Positions 1 to 6,517 of a DNA stretch of 6,836 nucleotides are shown here, piece by piece (within the stretch, counting starts at the first letter, position 1; every line of letters begins with the position of its first letter). The translations under genes were made by a program, and so were the position numbers. The notes under the pieces were generated by a model. The model was given only the letters and a program-made list of their open reading frames with translations, was not told where the DNA came from and did not search any database. Source of the stretch: an uncultured Tolumonas sp. (GTDB taxonomy: Bacteria; Pseudomonadota; Gammaproteobacteria; Enterobacterales; Aeromonadaceae); assembly GCA_903931645.1 (NCBI GenBank), contig CAIZDF010000470.1, positions 1 to 6,836 of the forward strand, written 5' to 3'.

Positions 1-31
1 TAATAAAGATTAGTTTAAATATATGAATACT
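1..31. other. Short non-coding stretch after the kinase stop
   Basis: 31 A/T-rich bases follow the kinase TAG on the minus strand. No hairpin with a U run is visible here, so the operon's terminator, or another operon gene, lies beyond the window edge. Confidence 0.5.
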
Positions 32-895
32 CTATTCGCTTTTGCGAGAGACATGTATTGCTGCAGCCTTGTTCGCTTTAGAAACAGACTCCGCCAACGA
101 GCAACCATTGATCATAGACGCACAGAACATTCCCATAAAACAATCACCAGCACCATGAGTACTGACTAATGTTACCTTTTCTGCTGGTAGTGAATTGCAA
201 AGTCCACCAGCTTCAGTAAATGCCACGCCATATTCCCCGGCAGTAACAACAACTACTGGGAACGTTTTATTCAGTTTTAATGCTGCTTCTGATGCAGAAG
301 ACAAATCATTAACCGTAATACCCGACATATCACGCGCTTCAACCCCATTAACAACTAATATATCGATACAGTCTTGTAGGGCTGGTAATAACTCTTTGGC
401 AGGGGCAGCATTAATACAAACAGTAATGCTACGTTGTTTAGCTGCCAATGCAGCGCTTAAGTTAACGGCTTCCGGTACTTCGTTTTGTAATAACAACATG
501 CCGACATCAGCCCAGATTTCATCGTTATCTAATTGGTTCGGGATGATGCGAAGATTCGCGTTCGATACCACCACCGCACCATAATCGCCTTCGGCATCCA
601 TTGTGGCAACACTCATTCCAGAAGCAATGCCATCGATGACTTCGACAAACTTGGTATCAACGCTATTATTTTGTAATACCGATAATAAAAATTTGCCGCT
701 GTCGTCGGCGCCCACGGCGCCTAAAAACTTAACATCAACGCCAGATTTAGCCGCGGAAACTGCCTGATTACCACCTTTACCACCGAATTTATATGAACAT
801 CCGGTGCCGATCACTGTTTCACCTTTTTCTGGTCGGTGATGAGCATCGACCATAATATCGTAATGCAGACTACCAACGACTAATATCTTCTTCAT
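32..895 (-). CDS. PfkB/ribokinase-family carbohydrate kinase
   Basis: Predicted cytoplasmic ATP-dependent sugar kinase, 287 residues. The N-terminal sugar-site segment GSLHYD is at residues 8-13, the family glycine motif GGKGGNQA at 38-45, the acidic LLLQNEVP segment has Glu139 (equivalent to the conserved Glu of ribokinase), and the anion hole/catalytic base motif THGAGD ends at Asp251. E. coli RbsK has Asn where this protein has His11, so the substrate may not be ribose. The usual DTxGAGD motif reads STHGAGD, and the protein ends at SRKSE, about 10-20 residues earlier than ribokinases, which continue with a GAQxS-type loop. It is the last gene seen in the operon. Its ATG lies 1 nt after the regulator's stop (TAATATG), with a weak GAGAG ribosome site inside the regulator's final codons, so translational coupling is likely. 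It probably phosphorylates the product of the TIM-barrel enzyme. Family assignment is sure; substrate is unknown. Confidence 0.93.
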   Translation of the reverse strand: MKKILVVGSLHYDIMVDAHHRPEKGETVIGTGCSYKFGGKGGNQAVSAAKSGVDVKFLGAVGADDSGKFLLSVLQNNSVDTKFVEVIDGIASGMSVATMDAEGDYGAVVVSNANLRIIPNQLDNDEIWADVGMLLLQNEVPEAVNLSAALAAKQRSITVCINAAPAKELLPALQDCIDILVVNGVEARDMSGITVNDLSSASEAALKLNKTFPVVVVTAGEYGVAFTEAGGLCNSLPAEKVTLVSTHGAGDCFMGMFCASMINGCSLAESVSKANKAAAIHVSRKSE

Positions 896-896
896 A

Positions 897-1754
897 TTAA
901 TACTCTCTTAAATTATGGACAGCTTGTTGAGTCTTATTTAAGTTTTGTTCTGCTTTCTTCAGATCTTTTTTAGCTATAGCCACGAATAACGCATCTAATA
1001 TATTAAGTTGAGCAATTCGTGATGCAGCATTTTCACCAAGTAAATGCGAACCTTGGGAGGTTGAATTCAGAACTACATGTGCATTTTGAACTATCGGTGA
1101 TTCCGCGTAATTAGTAATTGCAATAACTTTCGCACCGTTTCGTGCTGCTAATTTTATTGGCTCAATCACCGCTTTTGTCATGCCTGAATGGCTTATTGCA
1201 ATAACGGCATCATCATCGGTTAGAAGCGCAGCTGACATTAACATGGTGTGTGAATCATCATGCACCATTGCCCTTATTCCGATCTTTAACAATTTATGCG
1301 ATAAATCCCGTGCGACTGTTGCAGAGCCACCGACACCATATAAATCGATGTGTTTAGCTTTAAATAAAATATCAGCCGCCCGGTTAAATTCAGAAACATC
1401 CAATATAGAAATTGTTTCTTCTATCGCTTGAATTGATGTTCTGAATACTTTTTCTAACAATTGCTCCGACGAATCGTTGGCTTCAATTTCAGAATGGAGA
1501 TTAGCCACTTCTGAACGATTGTAATGAATCAAACTTGTCCTGAATTCTCGAAATCCTGAGAAGTTTAATTTTTTTGTCAATTTAACAATCATGGCCTCAG
1601 AGACATTATTCGCAACAGCAATCTCTTTTAGCGATGTACTTTCAGACAAATCTTCTCTAGACGTTATCGACTCAACTACTTTTCGTTCTAATGGCGTTAG
1701 TTGTGGCAATCTCATTCGAATTTGAGCGCCTATGGCTCGCGGATCATGCGTCAT
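897..1754 (-). CDS. RpiR-family transcriptional regulator (HTH + SIS domain)
   Basis: DNA-binding regulator of sugar catabolism, 285 residues, the normal length for the family. The N-terminal HTH_6 domain covers about residues 1-78, with the helix-turn-helix near 41-62 (SLKEIAVANNVSEAMIVKLT). A sugar isomerase (SIS) domain covers about 130-260, with the glycine-rich turn YGVGGSA at 139-145, ISHSGMT at 187-193 and IAITN at 211-215. SIS domains of this family bind sugar phosphates, so the likely effector is the product of the kinase encoded next door (inference). The ATG overlaps the permease stop codon by one base (TAATG) and has GAGG six bases upstream, inside the permease gene, supporting this start and translational coupling. 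Being cotranscribed with the transporter suggests autoregulation of the whole operon. Repressor or activator action cannot be read from the sequence. Confidence 0.95.
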   Translation of the reverse strand: MTHDPRAIGAQIRMRLPQLTPLERKVVESITSREDLSESTSLKEIAVANNVSEAMIVKLTKKLNFSGFREFRTSLIHYNRSEVANLHSEIEANDSSEQLLEKVFRTSIQAIEETISILDVSEFNRAADILFKAKHIDLYGVGGSATVARDLSHKLLKIGIRAMVHDDSHTMLMSAALLTDDDAVIAISHSGMTKAVIEPIKLAARNGAKVIAITNYAESPIVQNAHVVLNSTSQGSHLLGENAASRIAQLNILDALFVAIAKKDLKKAEQNLNKTQQAVHNLREY

Positions 1755-2725
1755 TATTTGCCTCGTGTGGCTCGGTCTATTAGCATTGCGATAATAATGA
1801 TGAGGCCGGTAGCAAGCAATTGATAAAAGGCTTGGATATTCATTAGCGTTAAGCCGGTGCGTAATGAGCCAAGAATAATCGCCCCCATGATAGTGCCGAT
1901 GATGCTGCCTTTACCGCCCATCAGGGATGTGCCACCAATAGCGGCTGCCGCGATAGCATCCAGGTCCCACAAGCTACCCATTGTTGGTTCTGCTGCACCA
2001 AGACGCCCGACTAGAATCAGAGAAGACAGTGATGCTAGCAGCCCAGAGATAACATACACAGTTACTTTGGTTCGTTTGACCGGTACACCAGCAACACGCG
2101 CCGCTTCTTCATTCCCACCTACCGCAAGAATATATTCACCCAACGGGGTTTTATTCATTAATACCCATGCCGCGAGCGCAATAATCATGACGATAACAAT
2201 CGGGCATGGGATACCAAACAACTCACCGGTAACGAAGTCACGAAACTCCATTGGAATACCAAAGATTGGGTTACCACCGGTATAGATCAGCGCACCCGCC
2301 CGGAACAGTGACAAGCCACCCAGTGTTACGATGAACGGCTGTAAACCGGCATAAGCCACCAGCGTGCCACTGAATAAACCACAGAGTGCACCGATGCATA
2401 ATGTACCGATGATCGCCAGTGGCACCGGCACACCTGACACCATCAACGTAGCCCCTAACACGGCTGATAATGCTGCAGTTGGCCCAACGGAGAGATCAAT
2501 GCCGCCAGAAATAATAACCAGTGTCATACCCAGTGCGATGGCCGCATTAATTGACGACTGCTGGAGAATATTCAGTATATTCGGCAACGTCATAAATATT
2601 GGTGATAAAACTGCGAATGTGCCAACGATAATAAGTAAGCCAATTAATGTGCCTGCATCGCGTAGATTAAATTTAAATAGCGCTGAAGGTTGTAAACTAG
2701 GCATAGTAGTTCCTTGAGTGTTCAT
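1754..2725 (-). CDS. Sugar ABC transporter permease (RbsC-like)
   Basis: Inner-membrane permease of the BPD_transp_2 family, 323 residues, close to E. coli RbsC in length. Strongly hydrophobic segments are spread from about residue 25 to 315, compatible with 8-10 transmembrane helices. Family landmarks are GGIDLSVG at 74-81, the cytoplasmic coupling segment GGNEEAARVAGVPV at 203-216, and DAIAAAAIGGTSLMGGKGS at 256-274. It would act as a homodimer with the ATPase encoded 22 bases upstream. The annotated ATG has GAGG eight bases away. A second in-frame ATG at codon 8 (2702-2704) has AAGGA at better spacing, so the mature protein may be 316 residues. The stop codon overlaps the regulator start by one base. 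Substrate is not predictable from the permease alone. Confidence 0.95.
   Translation of the reverse strand: MNTQGTTMPSLQPSALFKFNLRDAGTLIGLLIIVGTFAVLSPIFMTLPNILNILQQSSINAAIALGMTLVIISGGIDLSVGPTAALSAVLGATLMVSGVPVPLAIIGTLCIGALCGLFSGTLVAYAGLQPFIVTLGGLSLFRAGALIYTGGNPIFGIPMEFRDFVTGELFGIPCPIVIVMIIALAAWVLMNKTPLGEYILAVGGNEEAARVAGVPVKRTKVTVYVISGLLASLSSLILVGRLGAAEPTMGSLWDLDAIAAAAIGGTSLMGGKGSIIGTIMGAIILGSLRTGLTLMNIQAFYQLLATGLIIIIAMLIDRATRGK
2711..2715 (-). promoter_or_regulatory. Ribosome binding site favouring an internal permease start
   Basis: Reading the minus strand, AAGGA is followed by ACTACT and then ATG (codon 8 of the permease reading frame, 2702-2704). Its spacing of six bases is better than that of the GAGG at 2734-2737, which lies eight bases before the upstream ATG. 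Either or both starts may be used. The seven extra residues (MNTQGTT) are polar and precede the cytoplasmic N-terminus. Confidence 0.5.
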
Positions 2726-2747
2726 GTTGTCAGCCTCTTAATTTGTA

Positions 2748-4262
2748 TTAATTACAAACTTTGTTTTTATTAACGATGTCATTGATAGCGTATTGCGCGA
2801 TATTTTCTTCATTAATATCATCGCCTATTAATTCAGCGGCAATTTTACCTTCACGCATAACCAACACCCGGTCTGAGATGCGAATGATTTCTGGCATCTC
2901 TGACGATACAACCACAATGGCTTTGCCTTCTTGCGCCAATTTTTCAATCAGGTTATAAATCTCAGATTTCGCACCAATATCAATGCCGCGTGTGGGTTCA
3001 TCGAACAGGAATACTTTGGCATCTGCAGCAACCCAGCGACCAATGATCACCTTTTGCTGGTTACCGCCACTTAAGGTGCCGATATGTTTTTCAATATTCA
3101 GAGGACGTAAATTTAATTCCGACATAACACTCATGGCGACTTCGTCTAATTTCGATTTTTTAATCAAACCAGCCTGAGTAAAATTCCGCATAGATGGAAG
3201 CGCCATGTTTACGGCCACAGAGCGCTCTTTAATAATGCCTTCTTTTTTGCGATCTTCAGGTACTAACCCAATGCCAGCTTTGATAGCCGAAGTCACATTC
3301 AGATGATGAATTTGCTCACCATCAACGGAAACAGAACCACTCGTCTTAGAATCGATACCTGCGATCAATTTTAGTAATTCAGTGCGCCCAGAACCGACCA
3401 GGCCTGCAATACCGAGCACTTCACCCGCTTGAACAGTGAAAGTCGCAGGCAAAACCGCTTTATCCCGGCCCAATTCTTCGATTTTCAGAATTTCTTTATC
3501 GGTCATGAATGATTGATGTTTCACTTTTTCAAGTTTTCGACCAATCATTTTGGCGACAATAGTTTCCTCGGTTTCATCTTTGATATTGACCACACCAACT
3601 TGTTTACCATCTCGCATGATCGTGGCACGGTCACAGACTTTAAATATCTCGTTCATTTTGTGCGAAACATAAATGACCGACACTTTCATCGCTTTTAAAT
3701 CAGCAATTAATTCTGCCAAGCGATCAAATTCTGTTGGTGTCAGACTCGATGTTGGTTCATCCATAGCGATGATTTTGGCTTCATCCAACAAAGCGCGAGC
3801 GATCTCAACGATTTGCTGTTGCGCTACCTTTAGGTTTTTAATTGGCTCATCAGGATTGATTGATGGGTCTAACCGTTTAAGGATAACTTTGGCTCTTTCG
3901 TACTGTGCTTTTTTATCCACGAACACCCCTTTATATTTTGTTAAGGGGCGACCTAAAAACATATTTTGAGCAACGGAGAGTTCAGGAACATGCTGCAACT
4001 CTTGGTGGATCATGGCAATACCCGCTTGTCGGGCAGAAAGTGGGTTTTTCATGTGAACAAGATTACCGTCCACCCTGATTTCACCCGCATTTGCATCTCT
4101 GACACCCGACAAAATGTTAAGCAGTGTCGATTTACCCGCGCCATTTTCACCAATTAACGCATGAACCTCGCCTTTTTCTACTGAGAAGTTCACACCTTCA
4201 ATCGCAGCAATATTACCGTAAATCTTGGTAATGCCTTGCATACTCAAACGATAACCTTCCAT
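2748..4262 (-). CDS. Sugar ABC transporter ATP-binding protein, two ABC domains (RbsA-like)
   Basis: Cytoplasmic energy-coupling subunit of a monosaccharide importer, 504 residues, the expected size for the RbsA/MglA/AraG class with two fused ABC domains. Domain 1: Walker A GENGAGKS at 38-45, Q-loop Gln87, signature-position sequence LKVAQQQ at 144-150, Walker B IIAMDE at 164-169, switch His201. Domain 2: degenerate Walker A GLVGSGRTE at 287-295, intact signature LSGGNQQ at 397-403, Walker B VFLFDE at 417-422, and SSEMPE (453-458) in place of the switch His. Degenerate domain 2 Walker A and the missing switch His are normal for this class. The first signature lacks the usual Ser and Gly. The start has a strong GGAGGG (4266-4271) three bases upstream, in the 19-base gap after the binding-protein gene. 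Confidence 0.96.
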   Translation of the reverse strand: MEGYRLSMQGITKIYGNIAAIEGVNFSVEKGEVHALIGENGAGKSTLLNILSGVRDANAGEIRVDGNLVHMKNPLSARQAGIAMIHQELQHVPELSVAQNMFLGRPLTKYKGVFVDKKAQYERAKVILKRLDPSINPDEPIKNLKVAQQQIVEIARALLDEAKIIAMDEPTSSLTPTEFDRLAELIADLKAMKVSVIYVSHKMNEIFKVCDRATIMRDGKQVGVVNIKDETEETIVAKMIGRKLEKVKHQSFMTDKEILKIEELGRDKAVLPATFTVQAGEVLGIAGLVGSGRTELLKLIAGIDSKTSGSVSVDGEQIHHLNVTSAIKAGIGLVPEDRKKEGIIKERSVAVNMALPSMRNFTQAGLIKKSKLDEVAMSVMSELNLRPLNIEKHIGTLSGGNQQKVIIGRWVAADAKVFLFDEPTRGIDIGAKSEIYNLIEKLAQEGKAIVVVSSEMPEIIRISDRVLVMREGKIAAELIGDDINEENIAQYAINDIVNKNKVCN

Positions 4263-4281
4263 AAACCCTCCGGCGCTTTAA

Positions 4282-5322
4282 TTATTGCTGTTCAAGAAGT
4301 TTGCGTAGTTTCTCGTTGTCTTTAATCGAGAAAGCATCCGCATTTTCTTTAGTAATCAAAGCTTGTGGAGTTGCAACCACACGCGAAATTTTCTGGCCGT
4401 TGATGAGGCGTAAAATTACGTTCATTGCCACTTCACCGGTTAACACAGGGAAGCTGTCTACCGTACCAGTCAGTTCACCACGCTTAATCGATGCGTAAGC
4501 ATCTGAAATACCATCTGTACCAAAGACCGCGGTTTGTTTAGATTTGCCGGCTGCATGTACAGCTTCTACAACACCTAATGCCATGCCATCGTTGTTGGCG
4601 TAAAAACCAATCAAATCAGGATGCTGTTGTAAAATAGTTGATGCCGCGTCATATGCTTTTTCACGGCTCCAGTTAGCTGGAATACTCGCTACTACTTTCA
4701 ACTTGCCATCGGCTTCGATAGTTTCTTTGAAACCTTTAGTCCGCTGGCCTGCCGCATACACACCGGGTTGACCTTCAATGACAGCAACCTTGCCACCTTC
4801 AGGATGATGCTGGATAAACCACTTAGCGACACGAACGCCATTGTCTTTCTGAACATTACCGACGTAATACGCCGCATTTGGCATAACCGCATCGTTGACG
4901 TTCACAACTGGAATGCCTTTGCTTTTTGCTTTTTCATAGGCTGGCTGTAAATTGGCATCCGTTTGTGGTGACACCAACAGACCATTGAAACCTTGGGCAA
5001 TCAGAGTTTCAGCGATAGACAGCTGTCCCATTTGATCGTCTTCGTTTGCTGCGGCCTGATAAGCAACGGTAAAACCATTCTTATCTGCAACATTTTTGTA
5101 TCCTTCCCCCAGTGAACGCCAATATTCATTAGTCAGTGTTTTTGAAACACCACCAATTTTTAATGCTGGATCTACTTTAGGCAGAGGACCATATTTCGCA
5201 TCTAACTGTGACCAATCAGTACGGTCTGGTTCACTGTCTGAATGCAGTGGGGTTAATTCAGCCGCATAAAGACCAGCGCTAAATAAGGAGGATGCAAGTA
5301 CAGTCAACAATAGTTTTTTCAT
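4282..5322 (-). CDS. Periplasmic sugar-binding protein of an ABC importer
   Basis: Periplasmic solute-binding protein, 346 residues, of the RbsB/LacI-like Peripla_BP_4 type. A signal peptide is clear: MKK, hydrophobic core 4-18, likely cleavage after Ala20 or Ala21. The fold begins late, with the first strand KIGGVSKTLTNEYW at 55-68, leaving an unusual polar stretch of about 34 residues (21-54) after the signal. Positions matching the E. coli RbsB sugar pocket can be seen: Asn65/Tyr67/Trp68, QTD at 120-122, Arg194, Asn244 in YANNDGMALG (241-250), and Asp270 in FGTDG. The RbsB Gln in AQLP is replaced (DSFP, 289-292), so the ligand is probably a pyranose or furanose sugar other than ribose. It has its own ribosome site (AAAGGA, 5329-5334) behind a stem-loop and CA-rich leader. 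The ATPase and permease genes follow directly. Confidence 0.95.
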   Translation of the reverse strand: MKKLLLTVLASSLFSAGLYAAELTPLHSDSEPDRTDWSQLDAKYGPLPKVDPALKIGGVSKTLTNEYWRSLGEGYKNVADKNGFTVAYQAAANEDDQMGQLSIAETLIAQGFNGLLVSPQTDANLQPAYEKAKSKGIPVVNVNDAVMPNAAYYVGNVQKDNGVRVAKWFIQHHPEGGKVAVIEGQPGVYAAGQRTKGFKETIEADGKLKVVASIPANWSREKAYDAASTILQQHPDLIGFYANNDGMALGVVEAVHAAGKSKQTAVFGTDGISDAYASIKRGELTGTVDSFPVLTGEVAMNVILRLINGQKISRVVATPQALITKENADAFSIKDNEKLRKLLEQQ

Positions 5323-5328
5323 GTTTGA

Positions 5329-5334
5329 TCCTTT
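5329..5334 (-). promoter_or_regulatory. Ribosome binding site of the sugar-binding protein gene
   Basis: The minus strand reads AAAGGA, then TCAAAC, then the ATG at 5320-5322. The six-base spacing is good, and this fixes the start that gives a complete signal peptide. The site sits in a probably unstructured stretch immediately after the CA-rich leader. Confidence 0.8.
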
Positions 5335-5358
5335 CTTGTGTCGTGTTGTTGTGTGTTT
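5335..5358 (-). promoter_or_regulatory. CA-rich mRNA leader, possible GcvB-type sRNA target or translation enhancer
   Basis: In the transcript, the bases between the stem-loop and the ribosome site are almost only A and C, including CACAACAA at 5353-5346, about 25 bases before the start codon. In enterobacteria the sRNA GcvB uses a GU-rich region to pair with CA-rich leaders of ABC-transporter binding-protein mRNAs, with a consensus close to CACAACAY as I recall it. The match here is seven of eight. Such unstructured CA-rich tracts can also simply enhance translation. Presence of GcvB in this organism is not shown by the window. Confidence 0.4.
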
Positions 5359-5398
5359 TCAGGACAGCCATAAACAAGAGTGCTTATGAGTGTCCTGA
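5359..5398 (-). promoter_or_regulatory. Strong 40-base stem-loop between isomerase and binding-protein genes
   Basis: The transcript can fold into an 18-position stem with a CUCU tetraloop. The outer arms are UCAGGACA and UGUCCUGA (8 perfect pairs), then one C-C mismatch, a U-G pair, CAUAA/UUAUG, and GCA/UGU (with one G-U). In all, 17 of 18 positions pair. It starts 11 bases after the isomerase stop codon and ends before the CA-rich leader. It is followed by AAAACAC and not by a U run, so it does not look like an intrinsic terminator. Likely roles are protection of the upstream mRNA 3' end or of the binding-protein mRNA 5' end after processing, giving different expression of the two genes (inference). 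Confidence 0.8.
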
Positions 5399-5409
5399 GG
5401 GGGTAAACG

Positions 5410-6393
5410 CTATTTAGCTAACATGATGTCATTGATTATTTGTTGTGAAGCAACCGCATCTTGTCGGCTGATGGCAGCCAGCAATTCATTGTTGTCATTA
5501 AGTTTTTCGCAAAGCTTCAGCAAGCGTTTTACCGTTGCGATGTTGGTTTCAGCTTCACGAACAGGATCTAAACCGCTCGCATCGGGGAAGGTATCGAAAT
5601 AGTAAGCACCCTGATAACCGTCACGTTGCATCTGCCACAGGAATTCGAGTGTTGCTCGTGGGTTCACTGACGCAACCATCAAACCGTCATCACGTTTACC
5701 CCAGCCATCATTGCAATCGAGACCCAGCAGACGAGAACGACGTGCCACCATTGCAGCGGCATAAGCAGGAATTTCGTTTGCATAAAGGACGTGCGCAAAA
5801 TCAAGGGTAATACCTAAGTTGTCACAGCCCACTTCATCCAGCGCTAACAAACAGGTGGTTACATTTGGGAAAATGCTAAATGCACGCGGTTCATTTGGTT
5901 TGTATTCAATACTGATATCAACATCAGGTGCGTATTCAGCCACTTCACGAACTGCGCTTACTGCGTCTTCCCAAACTTTTTTATAATCAGCCTGGAAACA
6001 ATAATCAAAGCCATCTTGCCCCATCCAGAGCGTCATCAGCTTAGAGCCAAATTCACGACCGGTATCAATGCCGCGTTTAGTTAATTCAATGGCTTTACGA
6101 CGAATAACAGGGTCTGGATTGGTAAAAGCACCGATTTTGAATTCTGGTGCATCCCAGCGCATTTGCATGCCATTAACAGCAAGGCCGACATCTTCTATCT
6201 TTTGACGCATGGCCTTAATATCATCGGTCGTAATATGTTGAGGGTAATTTAAATCCAGGTGAGTCAGACCTTTTGCGGTTGCTGCCCGCTCAATCATTTG
6301 CATCACCGTTGGTTTACCTTTGAGGTCTTTCCAGTAAAGGTGCGCACCTGAAGCAAATGAGTTCAGACGTGTAGCGAATTTTAGTTCAGACAT
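5410..6393 (-). CDS. Xylose-isomerase-like TIM-barrel sugar isomerase/epimerase
   Basis: Predicted cytoplasmic, metal-dependent sugar isomerase or epimerase, 327 residues, of the AP_endonuc_2/xylose-isomerase-like TIM-barrel superfamily. Barrel strands carry the expected polar ends: HLDLNYP at 45-51, SIEYKPNEPR at 161-170 (Glu163, Lys165, Glu168), TLDFAHV at 196-202 (Asp198, His201), LDCNDGWGKRDDG at 225-237 (Asp226, Asp229, Asp235/236) and YYFDTFP at 264-270 (Asp267). Glu163, Asp198, Asp226 or Asp229, and Asp267 form a plausible metal-ligand set. The ExKxxEPR and ND...DD patterns recall L-rhamnose isomerase-like enzymes, favouring aldose/ketose isomerisation of a free sugar over epimerisation of a phosphate (inference). 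The start has AAGGA six bases upstream. It is the first gene of the operon, ahead of the transporter genes. The exact substrate is unknown. Confidence 0.88.
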   Translation of the reverse strand: MSELKFATRLNSFASGAHLYWKDLKGKPTVMQMIERAATAKGLTHLDLNYPQHITTDDIKAMRQKIEDVGLAVNGMQMRWDAPEFKIGAFTNPDPVIRRKAIELTKRGIDTGREFGSKLMTLWMGQDGFDYCFQADYKKVWEDAVSAVREVAEYAPDVDISIEYKPNEPRAFSIFPNVTTCLLALDEVGCDNLGITLDFAHVLYANEIPAYAAAMVARRSRLLGLDCNDGWGKRDDGLMVASVNPRATLEFLWQMQRDGYQGAYYFDTFPDASGLDPVREAETNIATVKRLLKLCEKLNDNNELLAAISRQDAVASQQIINDIMLAK

Positions 6394-6399
6394 GTGGAT

Positions 6400-6404
6400 T
6401 CCTT
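6400..6404 (-). promoter_or_regulatory. Ribosome binding site of the TIM-barrel gene
   Basis: The minus strand reads AAGGA, ATCCAC, ATG, with ideal six-base spacing. A short inverted repeat, CTTTA at 6402-6406 and TAAAG at 6419-6423, overlaps the site and could weakly mask it in the RNA. With 5-base arms and a 12-base loop this masking is marginal. Confidence 0.75.
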
Positions 6405-6420
6405 TATAAACTGACCTGTA

Positions 6421-6455
6421 AAGTACTTCTCTACTTCACAGATATTCGTGAAGTG
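6421..6455. promoter_or_regulatory. Operator-like repeat cluster (ACTTC/GAAGT half-sites)
   Basis: A perfect 7-base inverted repeat, ACTTCAC at 6433-6439 and GTGAAGT at 6448-6454, is separated by 8 bases. Directly beside it is an 8-base tandem repeat, TACTTCTC (6424-6431) then TACTTCAC (6432-6439), and the perfect palindrome AAGTACTT at 6421-6428. The cluster lies 28-62 bases upstream of the first gene, at or just downstream of the predicted transcription start. This is where a repressor such as the operon's own RpiR-type protein would act. In RNA, the same repeat would form a 7-pair hairpin in the leader. Confidence 0.5.
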
Positions 6456-6460
6456 GTTTA

Positions 6461-6490
6461 ATTATTGGCATCACAGGATCAGTTCTGCAA
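6461..6490 (-). promoter_or_regulatory. Candidate sigma-70 promoter of the operon
   Basis: On the minus strand, TTGCAG (6490-6485, weak -35, matching only TTG) is followed after 18 bases by AATAAT (6466-6461, -10 matching five of six). The start would be near 6454, giving a leader of about 60 bases that begins with the operator-like inverted repeat. The poor -35 fits a promoter that needs an activator; the CRP-like site would then be centred near -71.5. This is the best promoter I could find, but it is not strong evidence. Confidence 0.35.
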
Positions 6491-6517
6491 GGTCAAAAAA
6501 CATTCAAACAATTAATT

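Noticed and set aside
195..584. Long plus-strand frame opposite the kinase gene
   Set aside because: Antisense shadow of a clear PfkB-family gene; no ribosome site or recognisable domain.
1857..2285. 142-codon plus-strand frame opposite the permease gene
   Set aside because: Shadow of the permease; composition is the mirror of hydrophobic codons and no domain is visible.
2742..2758. TTTGTA-N5-TACAAA inverted repeat at the ATPase stop codon, resembling a HexR-type box
   Set aside because: Spacing does not match the HexR box as I know it, and it lies inside the operon in A/T-rich sequence; likely chance.
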